Source: Pseudomonas sp. PDM05
GTDB taxonomy: Bacteria; Pseudomonadota; Gammaproteobacteria; Pseudomonadales; Pseudomonadaceae
NCBI RefSeq assembly: GCF_014851685.1
Contig: NZ_JACVAC010000014.1
Span: 88,153-152,152, forward strand
Direction: 5' to 3'
Length of the DNA: 64,000 nt
Part shown: one piece after another, positions 32,129 to 41,709 of the stretch
Numbering within the stretch: position 1 is the stretch's first letter
How the letters are laid out: each line of letters opens with the position of its first letter
Program-made: the position numbers and the translations under genes
The notes under the pieces: generated by a model
What the model was told of the DNA's origin: nothing
Seen by the model: only the letters and a program-made list of their open reading frames with translations
The model's database searches: none

Positions 32129-32896
32129 ATGTCCAAGACCAACCTGTTCGACCTCGACGGCAAGATCGCCTTCGTTTCCGGCGCCAGCCGTGGCATCGGT
32201 GAGGCCATCGCCAAGTTACTGGCCCAGCAAGGCGCCCATGTGATCGTCTCCAGTCGCAAGCTGGACGGCTGCCAGCATGTGGCGGACGCGATCATCGCCG
32301 CCGGCGGCAAAGCCACGGCGATTGCCTGCCATATCGGCGAAATGGAGCAGATCACCCAGGTGTTCGCCGGTATTCGCGAACAGTTCGGCCGCCTGGACAT
32401 CCTGGTCAACAACGCCGCAACCAACCCGCAATTCTGCAACGTGCTGGACACCGACCTCGGCGCCTTCCAGAAGACTGTCGACGTGAATATCCGCGGCTAC
32501 TTCTTCATGTCGGTGGAAGCCGGCAAGCTGATGCGTGAGAACGGTGGCGGCAGCATCATCAACGTGGCCTCGATCAACGGCATCTCCCCTGGCGTGTTCC
32601 AGGGCATCTACTCGGTGACCAAGGCCGCCGTGATCAACATGACCAAGGTGTTCGCCAAGGAATGCGCAGCGTTTGGCATTCGTTGCAACGCCCTGCTACC
32701 GGGGCTGACCGACACCAAGTTCGCCTCGGCGCTGGTGAAAAACGATGCGATCCTGAAAACCGCACTGGCGCAGATCCCGCTCAAACGCGTGGCCGACCCG
32801 AGCGAAATGGCCGGCGCGGTGCTGTACCTGGCGAGCGATGCGTCCAGCTACACCACCGGCGTATCGCTGAACGTGGACGGCGGCTTCCTCTCCTGA
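32129..32896 (+). CDS. SDR family oxidoreductase
   Basis: A 255-residue classical SDR: cofactor motif SGASRGIGEAIAKLL (about 15-29), NNAATNP near 91, catalytic Ser in INVASINGISPG and YSVTKAA near 158, and C-terminal GVSLNVDGGFLS. AAGGA precedes ATG. It is second in a two-gene operon with the phosphotransferase, a pairing seen often in proteobacterial acyl-CoA catabolic loci. Nine bases separate its stop from the convergent tag gene. Confidence 0.87.
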   Translation: MSKTNLFDLDGKIAFVSGASRGIGEAIAKLLAQQGAHVIVSSRKLDGCQHVADAIIAAGGKATAIACHIGEMEQITQVFAGIREQFGRLDILVNNAATNPQFCNVLDTDLGAFQKTVDVNIRGYFFMSVEAGKLMRENGGGSIINVASINGISPGVFQGIYSVTKAAVINMTKVFAKECAAFGIRCNALLPGLTDTKFASALVKNDAILKTALAQIPLKRVADPSEMAGAVLYLASDASSYTTGVSLNVDGGFLS

Positions 32897-32905
32897 ACCC
32901 AGGCT

Positions 32906-33535
32906 TCAGGGCCGCTTGAACTGCCGGCGCAGGTCTTCGATCTGTGCCCGGCAGTGGCAGCCTTCCAGGTGATCGTTGACCATGCCCATCGCCTGCATCA
33001 GCGCATACATCGTGGTCGGGCCGACGTAGGTCCAGCCACGCTTCTTCAAGGCCTTCGACAACCGCACCGAGGCCGGGGACGTGGGGTTGCCCGCCCAATA
33101 AGCCAGATCGACCACCGCCGGGCGCTCTTGTGCAGTGGGCTCGAACGCCCACAGCCAGGCTGCCAGTGAACCCGTTTCATCCACCAGCTCACAGGCACGC
33201 CGTGCATTGTTGATGGTCGACACGATCTTCGCCCGATTACGCACAATCCCGGCATCGTTCATCAAGCGCGCTATATCGGCCTCGCCATACGTGGCGACCT
33301 TGCGAAAATCAAAGCCCTCGAACGCCACCCTGAACTGCTCGCGCCTGCGCAGGATGGTGATCCACGCCATGCCCGCCTGAAAGCCTTCCAGGCAGATCTT
33401 CTCGTACAACTGGGTGTCGTCGGCCACCGGCACGCCCCACTCGTGATCGTGGTAACGCGGGTATTCCGGCGCGGACGTGCGCCAGGCGCAATAGGTCTGC
33501 CCACAGGCGTCGGTCGTCAGTCCTGGTCTGTCCAT
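32906..33535 (-). CDS. tag: DNA-3-methyladenine glycosylase I
   Basis: A 209-residue base-excision repair enzyme that removes 3-methyladenine from alkylated DNA. It aligns along its length with E. coli Tag: YHDHEWGVP, LYEKICLEGFQAGMAWITIL, LSKALKKRGWTYVGPTTMYALMQA and the zinc-binding NDHLEGCHC near the C-terminus. GAGG lies six bases before ATG 33535. Single gene, divergent from the dicarboxylate symporter. Confidence 0.93.
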   Translation of the reverse strand: MDRPGLTTDACGQTYCAWRTSAPEYPRYHDHEWGVPVADDTQLYEKICLEGFQAGMAWITILRRREQFRVAFEGFDFRKVATYGEADIARLMNDAGIVRNRAKIVSTINNARRACELVDETGSLAAWLWAFEPTAQERPAVVDLAYWAGNPTSPASVRLSKALKKRGWTYVGPTTMYALMQAMGMVNDHLEGCHCRAQIEDLRRQFKRP

Positions 33536-33620
33536 CCATTACCTCAAGTGCCAAGCACCGGATCATAAGCGAAAATTTTTATCACCCGCCAACCGCTCAA
33601 GCATCACCGTCACCGACCAA

Positions 33621-33633
33621 CTGGTCAGACCGG
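33621..33633. promoter_or_regulatory. Candidate FCD-GntR operator 1
   Basis: CTGGTCAGACCGG contains GGTCAGACC, matching the GGTNNGACC dyad recognised by PdhR/LldR-type regulators. It lies between tag and the symporter. Two FCD-GntR regulators are encoded just downstream of the symporter. Confidence 0.5.
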
Positions 33634-33697
33634 GACCGGACAACCGGCGAATTTTTACTTGTGATTTCAAAAAACCCCAGCGTAGACTGGCCCGGCA

Positions 33698-33717
33698 CTG
33701 GACTTACCGGTAAGACC
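33698..33717. promoter_or_regulatory. Candidate FCD-GntR operator 2
   Basis: A 20-bp imperfect palindrome centred on CTTACCGGTAAG, whose right part reads GGTAAGACCA, the same core as PdhR sites and as the site at 33621. It lies 51-70 bases before the symporter start codon, a likely repressor position. Confidence 0.5.
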
Positions 33718-33767
33718 ACAACAATTAAGCCCTGGAACCACCAGGGCACCGAATAGAGATCCCTCCC

Positions 33768-35078
33768 ATGCTCAGATGGTGCTCGCGTTCGATTTTCCTG
33801 CAAGTCGTGATTGGCCTGATGCTTGGCGTCATATGCGGCTTGGCCCTTCCCGAATTCTCCACACAACTCAAACCCCTGGGTGACGGCTTTATCAAGCTGA
33901 TCAAAATGCTGATTGGCCTGATCGTGTTCTGCGTGGTGGTCAGCGGTATTTCCGGTGCAGGCGACTTGAAGAAAGTCGGGCGCATCGGCCTCAAGTCGGT
34001 GATCTACTTTGAAATCCTGACCACCGTCGCCCTGGTGATCGGCCTGGTCATGGCCTTCAGTACCGGGATCGGCACCGGCGCCAATATCCACCTTGAGCAG
34101 TTGTCCTCCGCTGGCCTCAATGAACTGGCCGACAAAGGCCAGCACATCAAAGGCACCAGCCAGTTCCTGATGGACCTGATCCCCAACTCGGTAATCGGCG
34201 CCTTCGCCGACAACAACGTTCTGCAAGTGCTGCTGTTCTCGGTGCTGTTCGGCAGCGCGCTGAACCTGGTGGGTGAGGCGGCTTCCGGCATCTCGCGCCT
34301 GATCAACGAACTGAGCCATGTGATCTTCCGCATCATGGGCATGATCGTGCGCCTGGCGCCAATCGGTGTATTTGGCGCGATCGCCTTCACCACCAGCACC
34401 TACGGCCTCGATTCGCTGCAACACCTGGGCAGCCTGGTTGGCCTGTTCTACCTGACCTGCTTCGCCTTTGTCGGGCTGATCCTCGGCCTGGTAATGCGCC
34501 TGTCCGGCCTGCGTATGTTGCCGCTGCTCAAGTACCTGCGCGAAGAACTGCTGATCGTGATGGGTACCGCTTCGTCCGACGCGGTGCTGCCACAGATCAT
34601 GCGCAAACTCGAGCACCTGGGCATCGGCAGCTCGACCGTAGGCCTGGTGATTCCGACGGGGTATTCGTTCAACCTCGACGGTTTCTCGATCTACCTGACC
34701 CTGGCCATCGTGTTTATCGCCAACGCCACCGGCACGCCGCTGTCGATGACCGACTTGCTGACCATCCTGCTGGTGTCGCTGATCACCTCCAAGGGCGCCC
34801 ACGGCATCCCGGGCTCGGCCCTGGTGATCCTGGCGGCGACACTCACGGCGATCCCGGCGATTCCGGTGGTGGGCTTGGTGCTGGTGCTGGCGGTGGATTG
34901 GTTCATGGGCATCGGTCGCGCATTGACCAACCTGATCGGCAACTGCGTCGCTACCGTGGCCATCGCCCGCTGGGAAAAAGACATCGACCTGCAGCGCGCC
35001 AACAAGGTGCTTGAAGGCCAGCACGGCTATACCTTCCAGGCCAAGAAGCCGGTACTGCCGGCGCATCAGGAGTTCTGA
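33768..35078 (+). CDS. Dicarboxylate/amino acid:cation symporter (DctA-type)
   Basis: A 436-residue inner-membrane carrier of the DAACS family with about eight helices and two re-entrant loops. The substrate/cation signatures MGTASSDAVLPQIM (about 263), PTGYSFNLDG (about 297) and SKGAHGIPGSA (about 345) are present. Imports C4-dicarboxylates such as succinate or malate with cations. Other DAACS substrates (glutamate) are possible. Two GGTNAGACC sites precede it and two GntR regulators follow. Confidence 0.88.
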   Translation: MLRWCSRSIFLQVVIGLMLGVICGLALPEFSTQLKPLGDGFIKLIKMLIGLIVFCVVVSGISGAGDLKKVGRIGLKSVIYFEILTTVALVIGLVMAFSTGIGTGANIHLEQLSSAGLNELADKGQHIKGTSQFLMDLIPNSVIGAFADNNVLQVLLFSVLFGSALNLVGEAASGISRLINELSHVIFRIMGMIVRLAPIGVFGAIAFTTSTYGLDSLQHLGSLVGLFYLTCFAFVGLILGLVMRLSGLRMLPLLKYLREELLIVMGTASSDAVLPQIMRKLEHLGIGSSTVGLVIPTGYSFNLDGFSIYLTLAIVFIANATGTPLSMTDLLTILLVSLITSKGAHGIPGSALVILAATLTAIPAIPVVGLVLVLAVDWFMGIGRALTNLIGNCVATVAIARWEKDIDLQRANKVLEGQHGYTFQAKKPVLPAHQEF

Positions 35079-35105
35079 TGCACTCCTGAGAACAACACAG
35101 ACCAA

Positions 35106-35194
35106 TGTGGGAGCTGGCTTGCCTGCGATAGCGGTGTATCAGTAAAGAATGATTTGACTGACACACCGCTATCGCAGGCAAGCCAGCTCCCACA
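35106..35194. repeat. REPIN (perfect 32-bp inverted arms)
   Basis: Left arm 35106-35137 begins TGTGGGAGCTGGCTTGCC, and right arm 35163-35194 is its exact reverse complement; the 25-base centre is unique. This is a complete REP doublet of the GCTGGCTTGCC type, distinct from the GCGGGCTTGCC type in the 163-bp arrays. It sits after the symporter stop. Confidence 0.95.
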
Positions 35195-35247
35195 CTAGAT
35201 CTTCACTGGATTCATTACCGTATTTGCAACATAAAGGAGAGGTAGAC

Positions 35248-35949
35248 GTGATCAGCACCTCAACCGTCGTCAATTCAGTGGTAGAAAAACTCCGCGCCGC
35301 CCTGGCGCGGGGTCAGTGGCGCCGGGGCGAAATGCTGCCCGGCCAACGCGAACTGGCGGAACAGATGGGCATCAGCCGCCCGAGCCTGCGCGAAGCGGTG
35401 ATCGTGCTGGAAACCCTTGGCCTGGTGCGCTCGATGCCCGGAAAGGGCGTGGTCGTACTCGAAACCGATGTCAGCGAACCCCAGACCAACGACGCGGTGG
35501 CCGACGCCAGCCTCGAAGACATCCTGCAACTGCGCTACACCCTGGAGCCCTTCGTCGTGGGCCTGGTCGCCCAGTCCATCAGCAGTAAGGAAGTCGGCCA
35601 ACTGCGCCTGACCCTGATGGACATGCGCGAAGCCCTCGACGCCGAAGATGCCGAGGCCGGCATGAATGCCTATATCGGCTTTCACGAAGAACTGTTCGCC
35701 CTGACCTCCAACCCGATCTTCCAGAACGTCGTGCAACAGACCCGCAACGCCCTCAAGCTAAGCGCGCAGGTACTGCGCAACTCGCCGGAACACCTGGCCG
35801 AACGCCTGCGCGAAAACGAAGCCGTGGTGCGCGCCATCCGCAACAAGAACAGCGCCCTGGCCAGTGCCGAAATGCGTCGGCACATCCTTCAGGAAGGCCT
35901 GCGCATGGGCATTCGCTTGAACATCCCGGATGACCATCTGGGCAGCTGA
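35248..35949 (+). CDS. GntR/FCD family transcriptional regulator
   Basis: A 233-residue FadR-subfamily regulator: winged helix (about 10-72: PGQRELAEQMGISRPSLREAVIVLETLGLV) and an all-helical FCD effector domain with metal-site residues in the GFHEELFALTSNP and RRHILQEGL helices. GTG 35248 is the start because AAGGAGAGG lies six bases upstream. It may bind the GGTNAGACC sites before the symporter and respond to a small organic acid. Followed 17 bases later by a second GntR gene. Confidence 0.87.
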   Translation: MISTSTVVNSVVEKLRAALARGQWRRGEMLPGQRELAEQMGISRPSLREAVIVLETLGLVRSMPGKGVVVLETDVSEPQTNDAVADASLEDILQLRYTLEPFVVGLVAQSISSKEVGQLRLTLMDMREALDAEDAEAGMNAYIGFHEELFALTSNPIFQNVVQQTRNALKLSAQVLRNSPEHLAERLRENEAVVRAIRNKNSALASAEMRRHILQEGLRMGIRLNIPDDHLGS

Positions 35950-35966
35950 TTTTTTGGAGACCGGCC

Positions 35967-36653
35967 ATGACCGCTTATGCGTTGCAACGCGACCCTATCT
36001 TCCCTGCCCTGCGCTTGATCGCCGGTAAAAAACCCTCGGTGGACGACATCTACCCGCGCCTGTTCGACGCCATCCTCGAACAGCGCATCGCGCCGGCCAG
36101 CCGTTTCACCGAAGAGAGCCTGGGCGAGACCTTTGGCGTGAGCCGCAGCGTGATTCGTCGGGTCCTGGCGAAACTGTCCCATCAACAAGTGATCATCCTG
36201 CGCCCCAACCAGCGTGCCCAGGTGGCCGCACCGGATGCGCAGCAAACCCGGCAGATCCTCGAAGCCCGGCGCCTGACGGAAATCACCGTGGTGCAACTGG
36301 CCTGCGTGCATGCGACACCCACACAAGTGCGCCAGTTACGCGAACTGATCGCCCGCGAGCGCGAATGCATCGAGCGCGATCAACGTGGCCCGGCGATTCG
36401 TTTGTCCGGGGAGTTTCATCTGCAACTGGCGGCGATGGCGCGTAATGCCCCGCTGGCGCAGTTTCTCAACAGCCTGGTGCCGCTGACGTCGCTGGTCATT
36501 GCCCAATATGAAGCGAAAGCCTGTACCTACTGTGCATGGCAAGAACATGTGGCGATTGTGGATGCACTGGAGCAACGCGACGCCACCGCCGCCGTGAGCC
36601 TGATGACCCAGCACCTGGACCACCTTGAATCCAAATTACTCAAACACCACTGA
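35967..36653 (+). CDS. GntR/FCD family transcriptional regulator
   Basis: A 228-residue regulator with winged helix (IAPASRFTEESLGETFGVSRSVIRRVLAKL, about 34-64) and a C-terminal FCD domain (ARRLTEITVVQLA; SGEFHLQLAAMA; LMTQHLDHLESKL). The motifs differ from the preceding regulator, so it is not a recent duplicate. TTGGAG lies nine bases before ATG. The pair forms an operon behind the dicarboxylate symporter, flanked by matching REPINs. Ligand unknown. Confidence 0.87.
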   Translation: MTAYALQRDPIFPALRLIAGKKPSVDDIYPRLFDAILEQRIAPASRFTEESLGETFGVSRSVIRRVLAKLSHQQVIILRPNQRAQVAAPDAQQTRQILEARRLTEITVVQLACVHATPTQVRQLRELIARERECIERDQRGPAIRLSGEFHLQLAAMARNAPLAQFLNSLVPLTSLVIAQYEAKACTYCAWQEHVAIVDALEQRDATAAVSLMTQHLDHLESKLLKHH

Positions 36654-36678
36654 TCCCCCTGACAAATGGAGATCAAAA

Positions 36679-36767
36679 TGTGGGAGCTGGCTTGCCTGCG
36701 ATAGCGGAGGGTCAGCCAACACATCTGCAACTGATACACCGCTATCGCAGGCAAGCCAGCGCCCACA
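36679..36767. repeat. REPIN (GCTGGCTTGCC type)
   Basis: Starts TGTGGGAGCTGGCTTGCC and ends with the near-complementary GCAAGCCAGCGCCCACA. The overall length is 89 bases, exactly as in the copy at 35106-35194. One arm base is changed near the end and the inner part of the left arm differs. Confidence 0.92.
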
Positions 36768-36789
36768 GTGATCGCATTCCAATTCAAGT

Positions 36790-36825
36790 AAAAAAGCCCC
36801 CGTATCTTGCGATACGGGGGCTTTT
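36790..36825. terminator. Bidirectional intrinsic terminator
   Basis: GCCCCCGTATC-TTGC-GATACGGGGGC flanked by an A-run on the left and TTTTGTTTT on the right. It serves gdhB (minus strand, stop 24 bases away) and, in the other direction, the GntR pair. Confidence 0.93.
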
Positions 36826-36849
36826 GTTTTCAGCGCTTGATCAAGCCGG

Positions 36850-39800
36850 TTACAACACCGACTGACCACTCAACGCCAGGTCCAGCAACTCGCGGTTGGC
36901 CACTGCATACATGGCGTAGTCCGTGCCAACGGCAGCACGAATCTCCACCATCATCGCCACCCAACGCTCAGCCATGTCCTTGTGCTGCTCAAGCCACAGG
37001 GCCACGCGGGCTTCCATGTCTTGTGGCGCGTCGGCCATTTGCAGTACCGAAATGGTGATCGCCCGTTGCTGCCAGTCCACATCGTCGCGGAACGCTTCGC
37101 GGGCCTGTGCCTGCCAGTTGTTGGCCACCGGCAGGTCGCTGATCTGCTGCAGGTACCACGGCAAGTCCAGGGCGCTGCCAACGGCGAAGTAGGCCTTGGC
37201 CACTTCGGCGGCGTCATGCCCGGTCACGTCGGCGGCTTCGATGATCGGCAGCAAGGTGTACAGGTGGGTAGTGCCTGCAACCATGCGCGCCAACAACTCA
37301 GGCACGCCAGCTTCGGTGTAAGCCTGGTAGCGGGTCTGCCAGCCTTCGCGGGTCGGGCCTTCCAGCAGTTCGTCGAGCTTGAGGCCCAACGCCGCCAGAT
37401 GCGGACCGAAGTGCGCGGTGTCACGACCAGCGTCCTGTTCGTTGCGACGGCTGCGCAGGAACCAGCGCGTGGCGCGGCGCCCCAGACGCATCAGCTCGTC
37501 CATCAGCTCCAGTTGCACGTCAGCGGAAACCTGATGATCCAGGGCTTCAATCTGGCGGAACCAGTGCGGGAGGTGGAAGATGTCGCGCACGATCACATAA
37601 GCGCCGGCCACGTTCGCCGGGCTCATGCCGGTCGACTCTTTGAGTCGTTGAACGAAGGTGATGCCCATGTGGTTGACCAGGTCGTTGGCGATCTGGGTGC
37701 TGACGATCTCGCGCTTGAGGCGGTGACGACGCATCGCCTCGCCGAACTTGGCCACCAGGCTCGGCGGGAACGCGGTCTCCATGTCACGGGTCAGGTACTC
37801 GTCATCCGGCACCTGGGATTTGAGCAACGCTTCCTTGAGGTCGATCTTGCTGTACGAGATCAGTACCGACAGCTCTGGGCGGGTCAAGCCCTTGCCGTTG
37901 GCCGCGCGCTCGACGAGCTGCTCCTCGGTCGGCAGGTACTCGATGGCGCGGTCCAGCTTGCCACGGCCTTCCAGGTCGCTCATCAGGCGCTTGTACTCGG
38001 CAGCACGCTCGTAGGCACGGCGCGCGGCCAGGGACAGGGCCTGGGTCTGCTTGTAGTTGTTGCCCAACACCAGGTTGCCGACTTCGTCGGTCATGCTCGC
38101 CAGCAACTGGTTGCGTTGCTTGTCGGTCATGTCACCGGCCTGCACCACTTCGTTGAGCAGGATCTTGATGTTCACTTCGTGGTCGGAGCAGTCCACACCA
38201 CCGGCGTTGTCGATGAAATCGGTGTTGGAACCGCCGCCATTGAGGCCGAATTCCACACGACCCAGCTGGGTCATGCCGAGGTTGCCGCCCTCGCCCACCA
38301 CCTTGCAGCGCAGCTCGTTGCCGTTGACGCGCAATGCGTCGTTGGCCTTGTCGCCCACATCGGCATGGCTTTCGCTGCTGGCCTTGACGTAGGTGCCGAT
38401 ACCGCCGTTCCACAACAGGTCCACCGGCGCCTTGAGCAAGGCGTTCAGCAGTTCGGTCGGGGTCAGCTTGTCGGCCGAGATGTCGAAGCGTTCTTTCATC
38501 TGTGGCGAGATGGCAATGCTCTTGGCGCTGCGCGAGAAGATACCGCCGCCTTCGGACATGATGCTGGTGTCGTAGTCGGTCCACGCCGAACGCGGCAGCT
38601 CGAACATGCGCTGGCGCTCGACAAAGCTGGTGGCCGGGTTCGGATTTGGATCGATGAAAATGTGCAGGTGGTTGAACGCTGCGACCAGTTGCAGCTTGTC
38701 GGACATCAACAGGCCATTACCGAATACGTCACCGGCCATGTCGCCGATACCCACCACGGTGATGCTGTCTTCCTGCACGTTGATGCCGCGCTCACGGAAG
38801 TGACGCTGCACACCGACCCACGCGCCCTTGGCGGTGATGCCCATTTTCTTGTGGTCGTAACCGGCGGAACCACCGGAGGCGAACGCATCGCCCAGCCAGA
38901 AGCCGTAGTCGATGGCAATGCCGTTGGCGATGTCGGAGAAGGTCGCGGTGCCCTTGTCCGCGGCAACCACCAGGTACGGGTCATCGTCGTCATGACGCAC
39001 GACGTTGGCCGGTGGCACCAGGGCGCCATCCTTGAGGTTGTCGGTGATGTCCAACAGACCGGAAATGAAGATGCGGTAGCACGCGATACCCTCGGCCGCG
39101 ATCTCGTCGCGACTGCCGCCCAGTGGCAGGCGACGCGGCAGGAAGCCGCCCTTCGCACCCACCGGCACGATGACCGAGTTCTTCACTTGCTGGGCTTTTA
39201 CCAGGCCAAGCACTTCGGTACGGAAGTCTTCTTCACGGTCGGACCAGCGCAGGCCACCGCGGGCAACGTTGCCGAAACGCAGGTGCACGCCTTCGACACG
39301 CGGCGAGTAGACGAAGATTTCAAACTTCGGCACCGGCTTTGGCAGCTCGGGAATCGCGCGCGGGTCGAACTTGAAGCTGAAGTACGACTTGTTCTGGCCG
39401 TTGGCGTCGGTCTGGTAGAAGTTGGTACGCAGCGTGGCTTTGATCAGGTCCAGGTAGCGACGCAGGATGCGGTCTTCGTTGAGCACCTGAACGTCGTCCA
39501 GCGCGCTGAGAATCGCTTGCTCCAGGCGTTGCTGCTTGTCTTCCAGGTCGTCGGCGGTGAGTTTGCGCGCCAGGTAGAAGCGGGTCTTGAACAACCGGGT
39601 CAACTCGCGGGCGATGTCGGTGTGGTTGTTCAGGGTGCTGGCGATGTAACCCAGGTCGAAGCCCAGGCGAATCTGCTTGAGGTAACGCGCGTAGGCACGC
39701 AGCAGCGCCACATCGCGCCAAGGCAAGCCGGCGGTCAGTACCAGGCGGTTGAACGCATCGTTCTCGGCATCGCCGTGGACGATGTGCACGAAGGCGTCCT

Positions 39801-41709
39801 GCAGGGTGTCGTTGAGCTGCTGGATGTCCAGGTTCACGCCTTCGGCGGCGATGAACGCAAAATCATGGATCCAGAATTCACGGCCATTGGCGTGACGCAG
39901 GCGATACGGGAACTCGCCCAGCACACGCAGGCCGAGGTTTTCCAGGATCGGCAGTACGTCGGACAGCGCCAGCGGGGTATCGGCGTGATAGAGCTTGCAA
40001 TGCAGCTCGCGCTGGCCGGAGACCTGCCCCAGCGGCTGATAGAAGCTCATCACCAGCGGATTGGTTTCGGTCAGGCTGTTGAGATGCTGCATGTCGACCA
40101 CGGCCGAATGCGCAGCGAAACGCTCGCGGTAACCAGCCGGGAAGCCTTTCGGGAAGTCGGCCAGCACGTTGGTGCCCTGGGCTTCGCCGAAGCTTTCGAT
40201 CACCAGGCTCGAGTAGTCGTCCTGCCAGCTGCGGCAAGCCTGCACCACTTCTTTTTCCAGTTGCAGCGGGTCGATGTCGAGGCGGTTCTTTGGATCGACC
40301 CGCAGAATCAGTTGCACACGGGCCAGCACGGATTCGGAGAAGAAGGTCCAGAACTCGCAATCCGATGCTTTCAGGCGATCCATCAGCACTTGCTGGATCT
40401 TCTGGCGCACTTCGGTGGAATAGATGTCGCGCGGCACGTAGGCCAGGCAGTAGCAGAAACGACCGTACGGGTCTTTGCGCAGGAACACGCGGATCTTGTT
40501 GCGTTCCTGGATCTGCACGATGGACATCACGGTGCTGAACAGCTCGTCGACCGGGGTCTGGAACAGGTCGTCACGGGGCAGCACTTCTACGACTTGCGCC
40601 AGCTCCTTGCCCAGGTGCGCCTTGGCCTGGAAGCCTGAGCGGCGCTCGATCTCGGCGACCTTGCGGCGGATGTACGGGATGACGCGCACGCTTTCGCCGT
40701 ACACCGAAGAGGTGTAGAGGCCCATGAAGCGGTGTTCCTTGATGACCTTGCCGTCGGCGCTGATCTCGCGGATCGACACATAGTCCGGGTAGGCCGGACG
40801 GTGCACACGGCTTGGGTGGGCCGCCTTGGCGAACGACAGTACCGTCGGTTCGCGCAGGTAGTTCACCGCGTAGTCTTCGATGCGCAGGTCGTCGGCGGTG
40901 AGGCCGGCACGCAGCAACTTGGTCAGACCGAGGAAGGAATCGGCGTCATATTCGATATGACCGCCGTCCGCCTCGTCACGTACCACGAACTCTTCATAGC
41001 CGAGGAAGGTGAAGTGGTTGCCCACCAGCCATTCCAGGAAGTTCTTGATCTCGGCCTTTTCTTCGCCGTCGATGGCGAACTGGCTCGCGTCGATACCGGC
41101 CAGCAGGTCCTGGACCTTGGCTTTCATCGGCTCGAAATCGGCCACGGCCACGCGCACTTCGCCCAGCACCTGCTCAAGCTCTTTGCTCAGCACGCTCAGT
41201 TCGGCGGTATTGGCGCAACGGTCGATTTCCAGGTACATCAGCGATTCTTGCTGGATGCCTTCGCCCTGGGTGCCTTTTGGCAGGATTTCCAGCAACTCGC
41301 CCTTGGCGCCACGGCGCACGCTGAGCACGGTGGTTTGCAGGGTGTGGATGCTGTAGCCGCGGCGGTTCAGCTCGGTACGGACCGAGTCCACCAGGAACGG
41401 CAGGTCATGGTGCAGCACTTCGACCGCAGTGTGGGTCGATTGCCAGCCATGACGTTCGTAATCGGGGTTGTACACACGCACTTGCGGTTGGGTGTGGTCA
41501 AAGCGCTCAAGCAGGCGCCACGCAGAGAGGGTGCAGCCGGCCAGGTCGGAAAGGCGACGTTGGGTCAGTTCATCCAGGGAAATGATGCCGAAGAATTGTT
41601 CAGCGAACAGCGCCACTTGTGGCAGTGCCTGTTCACTGATGTGCTGCGCCAGTGCCGCTTGCAGTTGATGCTGGAAGTCGGCCTTGCTGGCTGCGGTGAA
41701 GAACGCCAT
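36850..41709 (-). CDS. gdhB: NAD-specific glutamate dehydrogenase, large type
   Basis: A 1,619-residue enzyme of the 180-kDa (L_180) class, oxidising glutamate to 2-oxoglutarate and ammonia with NAD. The long N-terminal half carries ACT-like regulatory folds. The catalytic core (about 700-1200) has SVIVPVGAKGGF with the catalytic Lys, AKGAWVGVQRHF, the dinucleotide motif VVGIGDMAGDVFGNG and FIDPNPNPATSF. The size equals that of characterised Pseudomonas GdhB. Single gene with a strong terminator and a 481-bp upstream gap. In this genus it serves arginine/glutamate catabolism. Confidence 0.95.
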   Translation of the reverse strand: MAFFTAASKADFQHQLQAALAQHISEQALPQVALFAEQFFGIISLDELTQRRLSDLAGCTLSAWRLLERFDHTQPQVRVYNPDYERHGWQSTHTAVEVLHHDLPFLVDSVRTELNRRGYSIHTLQTTVLSVRRGAKGELLEILPKGTQGEGIQQESLMYLEIDRCANTAELSVLSKELEQVLGEVRVAVADFEPMKAKVQDLLAGIDASQFAIDGEEKAEIKNFLEWLVGNHFTFLGYEEFVVRDEADGGHIEYDADSFLGLTKLLRAGLTADDLRIEDYAVNYLREPTVLSFAKAAHPSRVHRPAYPDYVSIREISADGKVIKEHRFMGLYTSSVYGESVRVIPYIRRKVAEIERRSGFQAKAHLGKELAQVVEVLPRDDLFQTPVDELFSTVMSIVQIQERNKIRVFLRKDPYGRFCYCLAYVPRDIYSTEVRQKIQQVLMDRLKASDCEFWTFFSESVLARVQLILRVDPKNRLDIDPLQLEKEVVQACRSWQDDYSSLVIESFGEAQGTNVLADFPKGFPAGYRERFAAHSAVVDMQHLNSLTETNPLVMSFYQPLGQVSGQRELHCKLYHADTPLALSDVLPILENLGLRVLGEFPYRLRHANGREFWIHDFAFIAAEGVNLDIQQLNDTLQDAFVHIVHGDAENDAFNRLVLTAGLPWRDVALLRAYARYLKQIRLGFDLGYIASTLNNHTDIARELTRLFKTRFYLARKLTADDLEDKQQRLEQAILSALDDVQVLNEDRILRRYLDLIKATLRTNFYQTDANGQNKSYFSFKFDPRAIPELPKPVPKFEIFVYSPRVEGVHLRFGNVARGGLRWSDREEDFRTEVLGLVKAQQVKNSVIVPVGAKGGFLPRRLPLGGSRDEIAAEGIACYRIFISGLLDITDNLKDGALVPPANVVRHDDDDPYLVVAADKGTATFSDIANGIAIDYGFWLGDAFASGGSAGYDHKKMGITAKGAWVGVQRHFRERGINVQEDSITVVGIGDMAGDVFGNGLLMSDKLQLVAAFNHLHIFIDPNPNPATSFVERQRMFELPRSAWTDYDTSIMSEGGGIFSRSAKSIAISPQMKERFDISADKLTPTELLNALLKAPVDLLWNGGIGTYVKASSESHADVGDKANDALRVNGNELRCKVVGEGGNLGMTQLGRVEFGLNGGGSNTDFIDNAGGVDCSDHEVNIKILLNEVVQAGDMTDKQRNQLLASMTDEVGNLVLGNNYKQTQALSLAARRAYERAAEYKRLMSDLEGRGKLDRAIEYLPTEEQLVERAANGKGLTRPELSVLISYSKIDLKEALLKSQVPDDEYLTRDMETAFPPSLVAKFGEAMRRHRLKREIVSTQIANDLVNHMGITFVQRLKESTGMSPANVAGAYVIVRDIFHLPHWFRQIEALDHQVSADVQLELMDELMRLGRRATRWFLRSRRNEQDAGRDTAHFGPHLAALGLKLDELLEGPTREGWQTRYQAYTEAGVPELLARMVAGTTHLYTLLPIIEAADVTGHDAAEVAKAYFAVGSALDLPWYLQQISDLPVANNWQAQAREAFRDDVDWQQRAITISVLQMADAPQDMEARVALWLEQHKDMAERWVAMMVEIRAAVGTDYAMYAVANRELLDLALSGQSVL

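Noticed and set aside
36982..40638. 1,218-residue plus-strand ORF opposite gdhB
   Set aside because: Antisense shadow of the NAD-glutamate dehydrogenase gene, with low-complexity composition.
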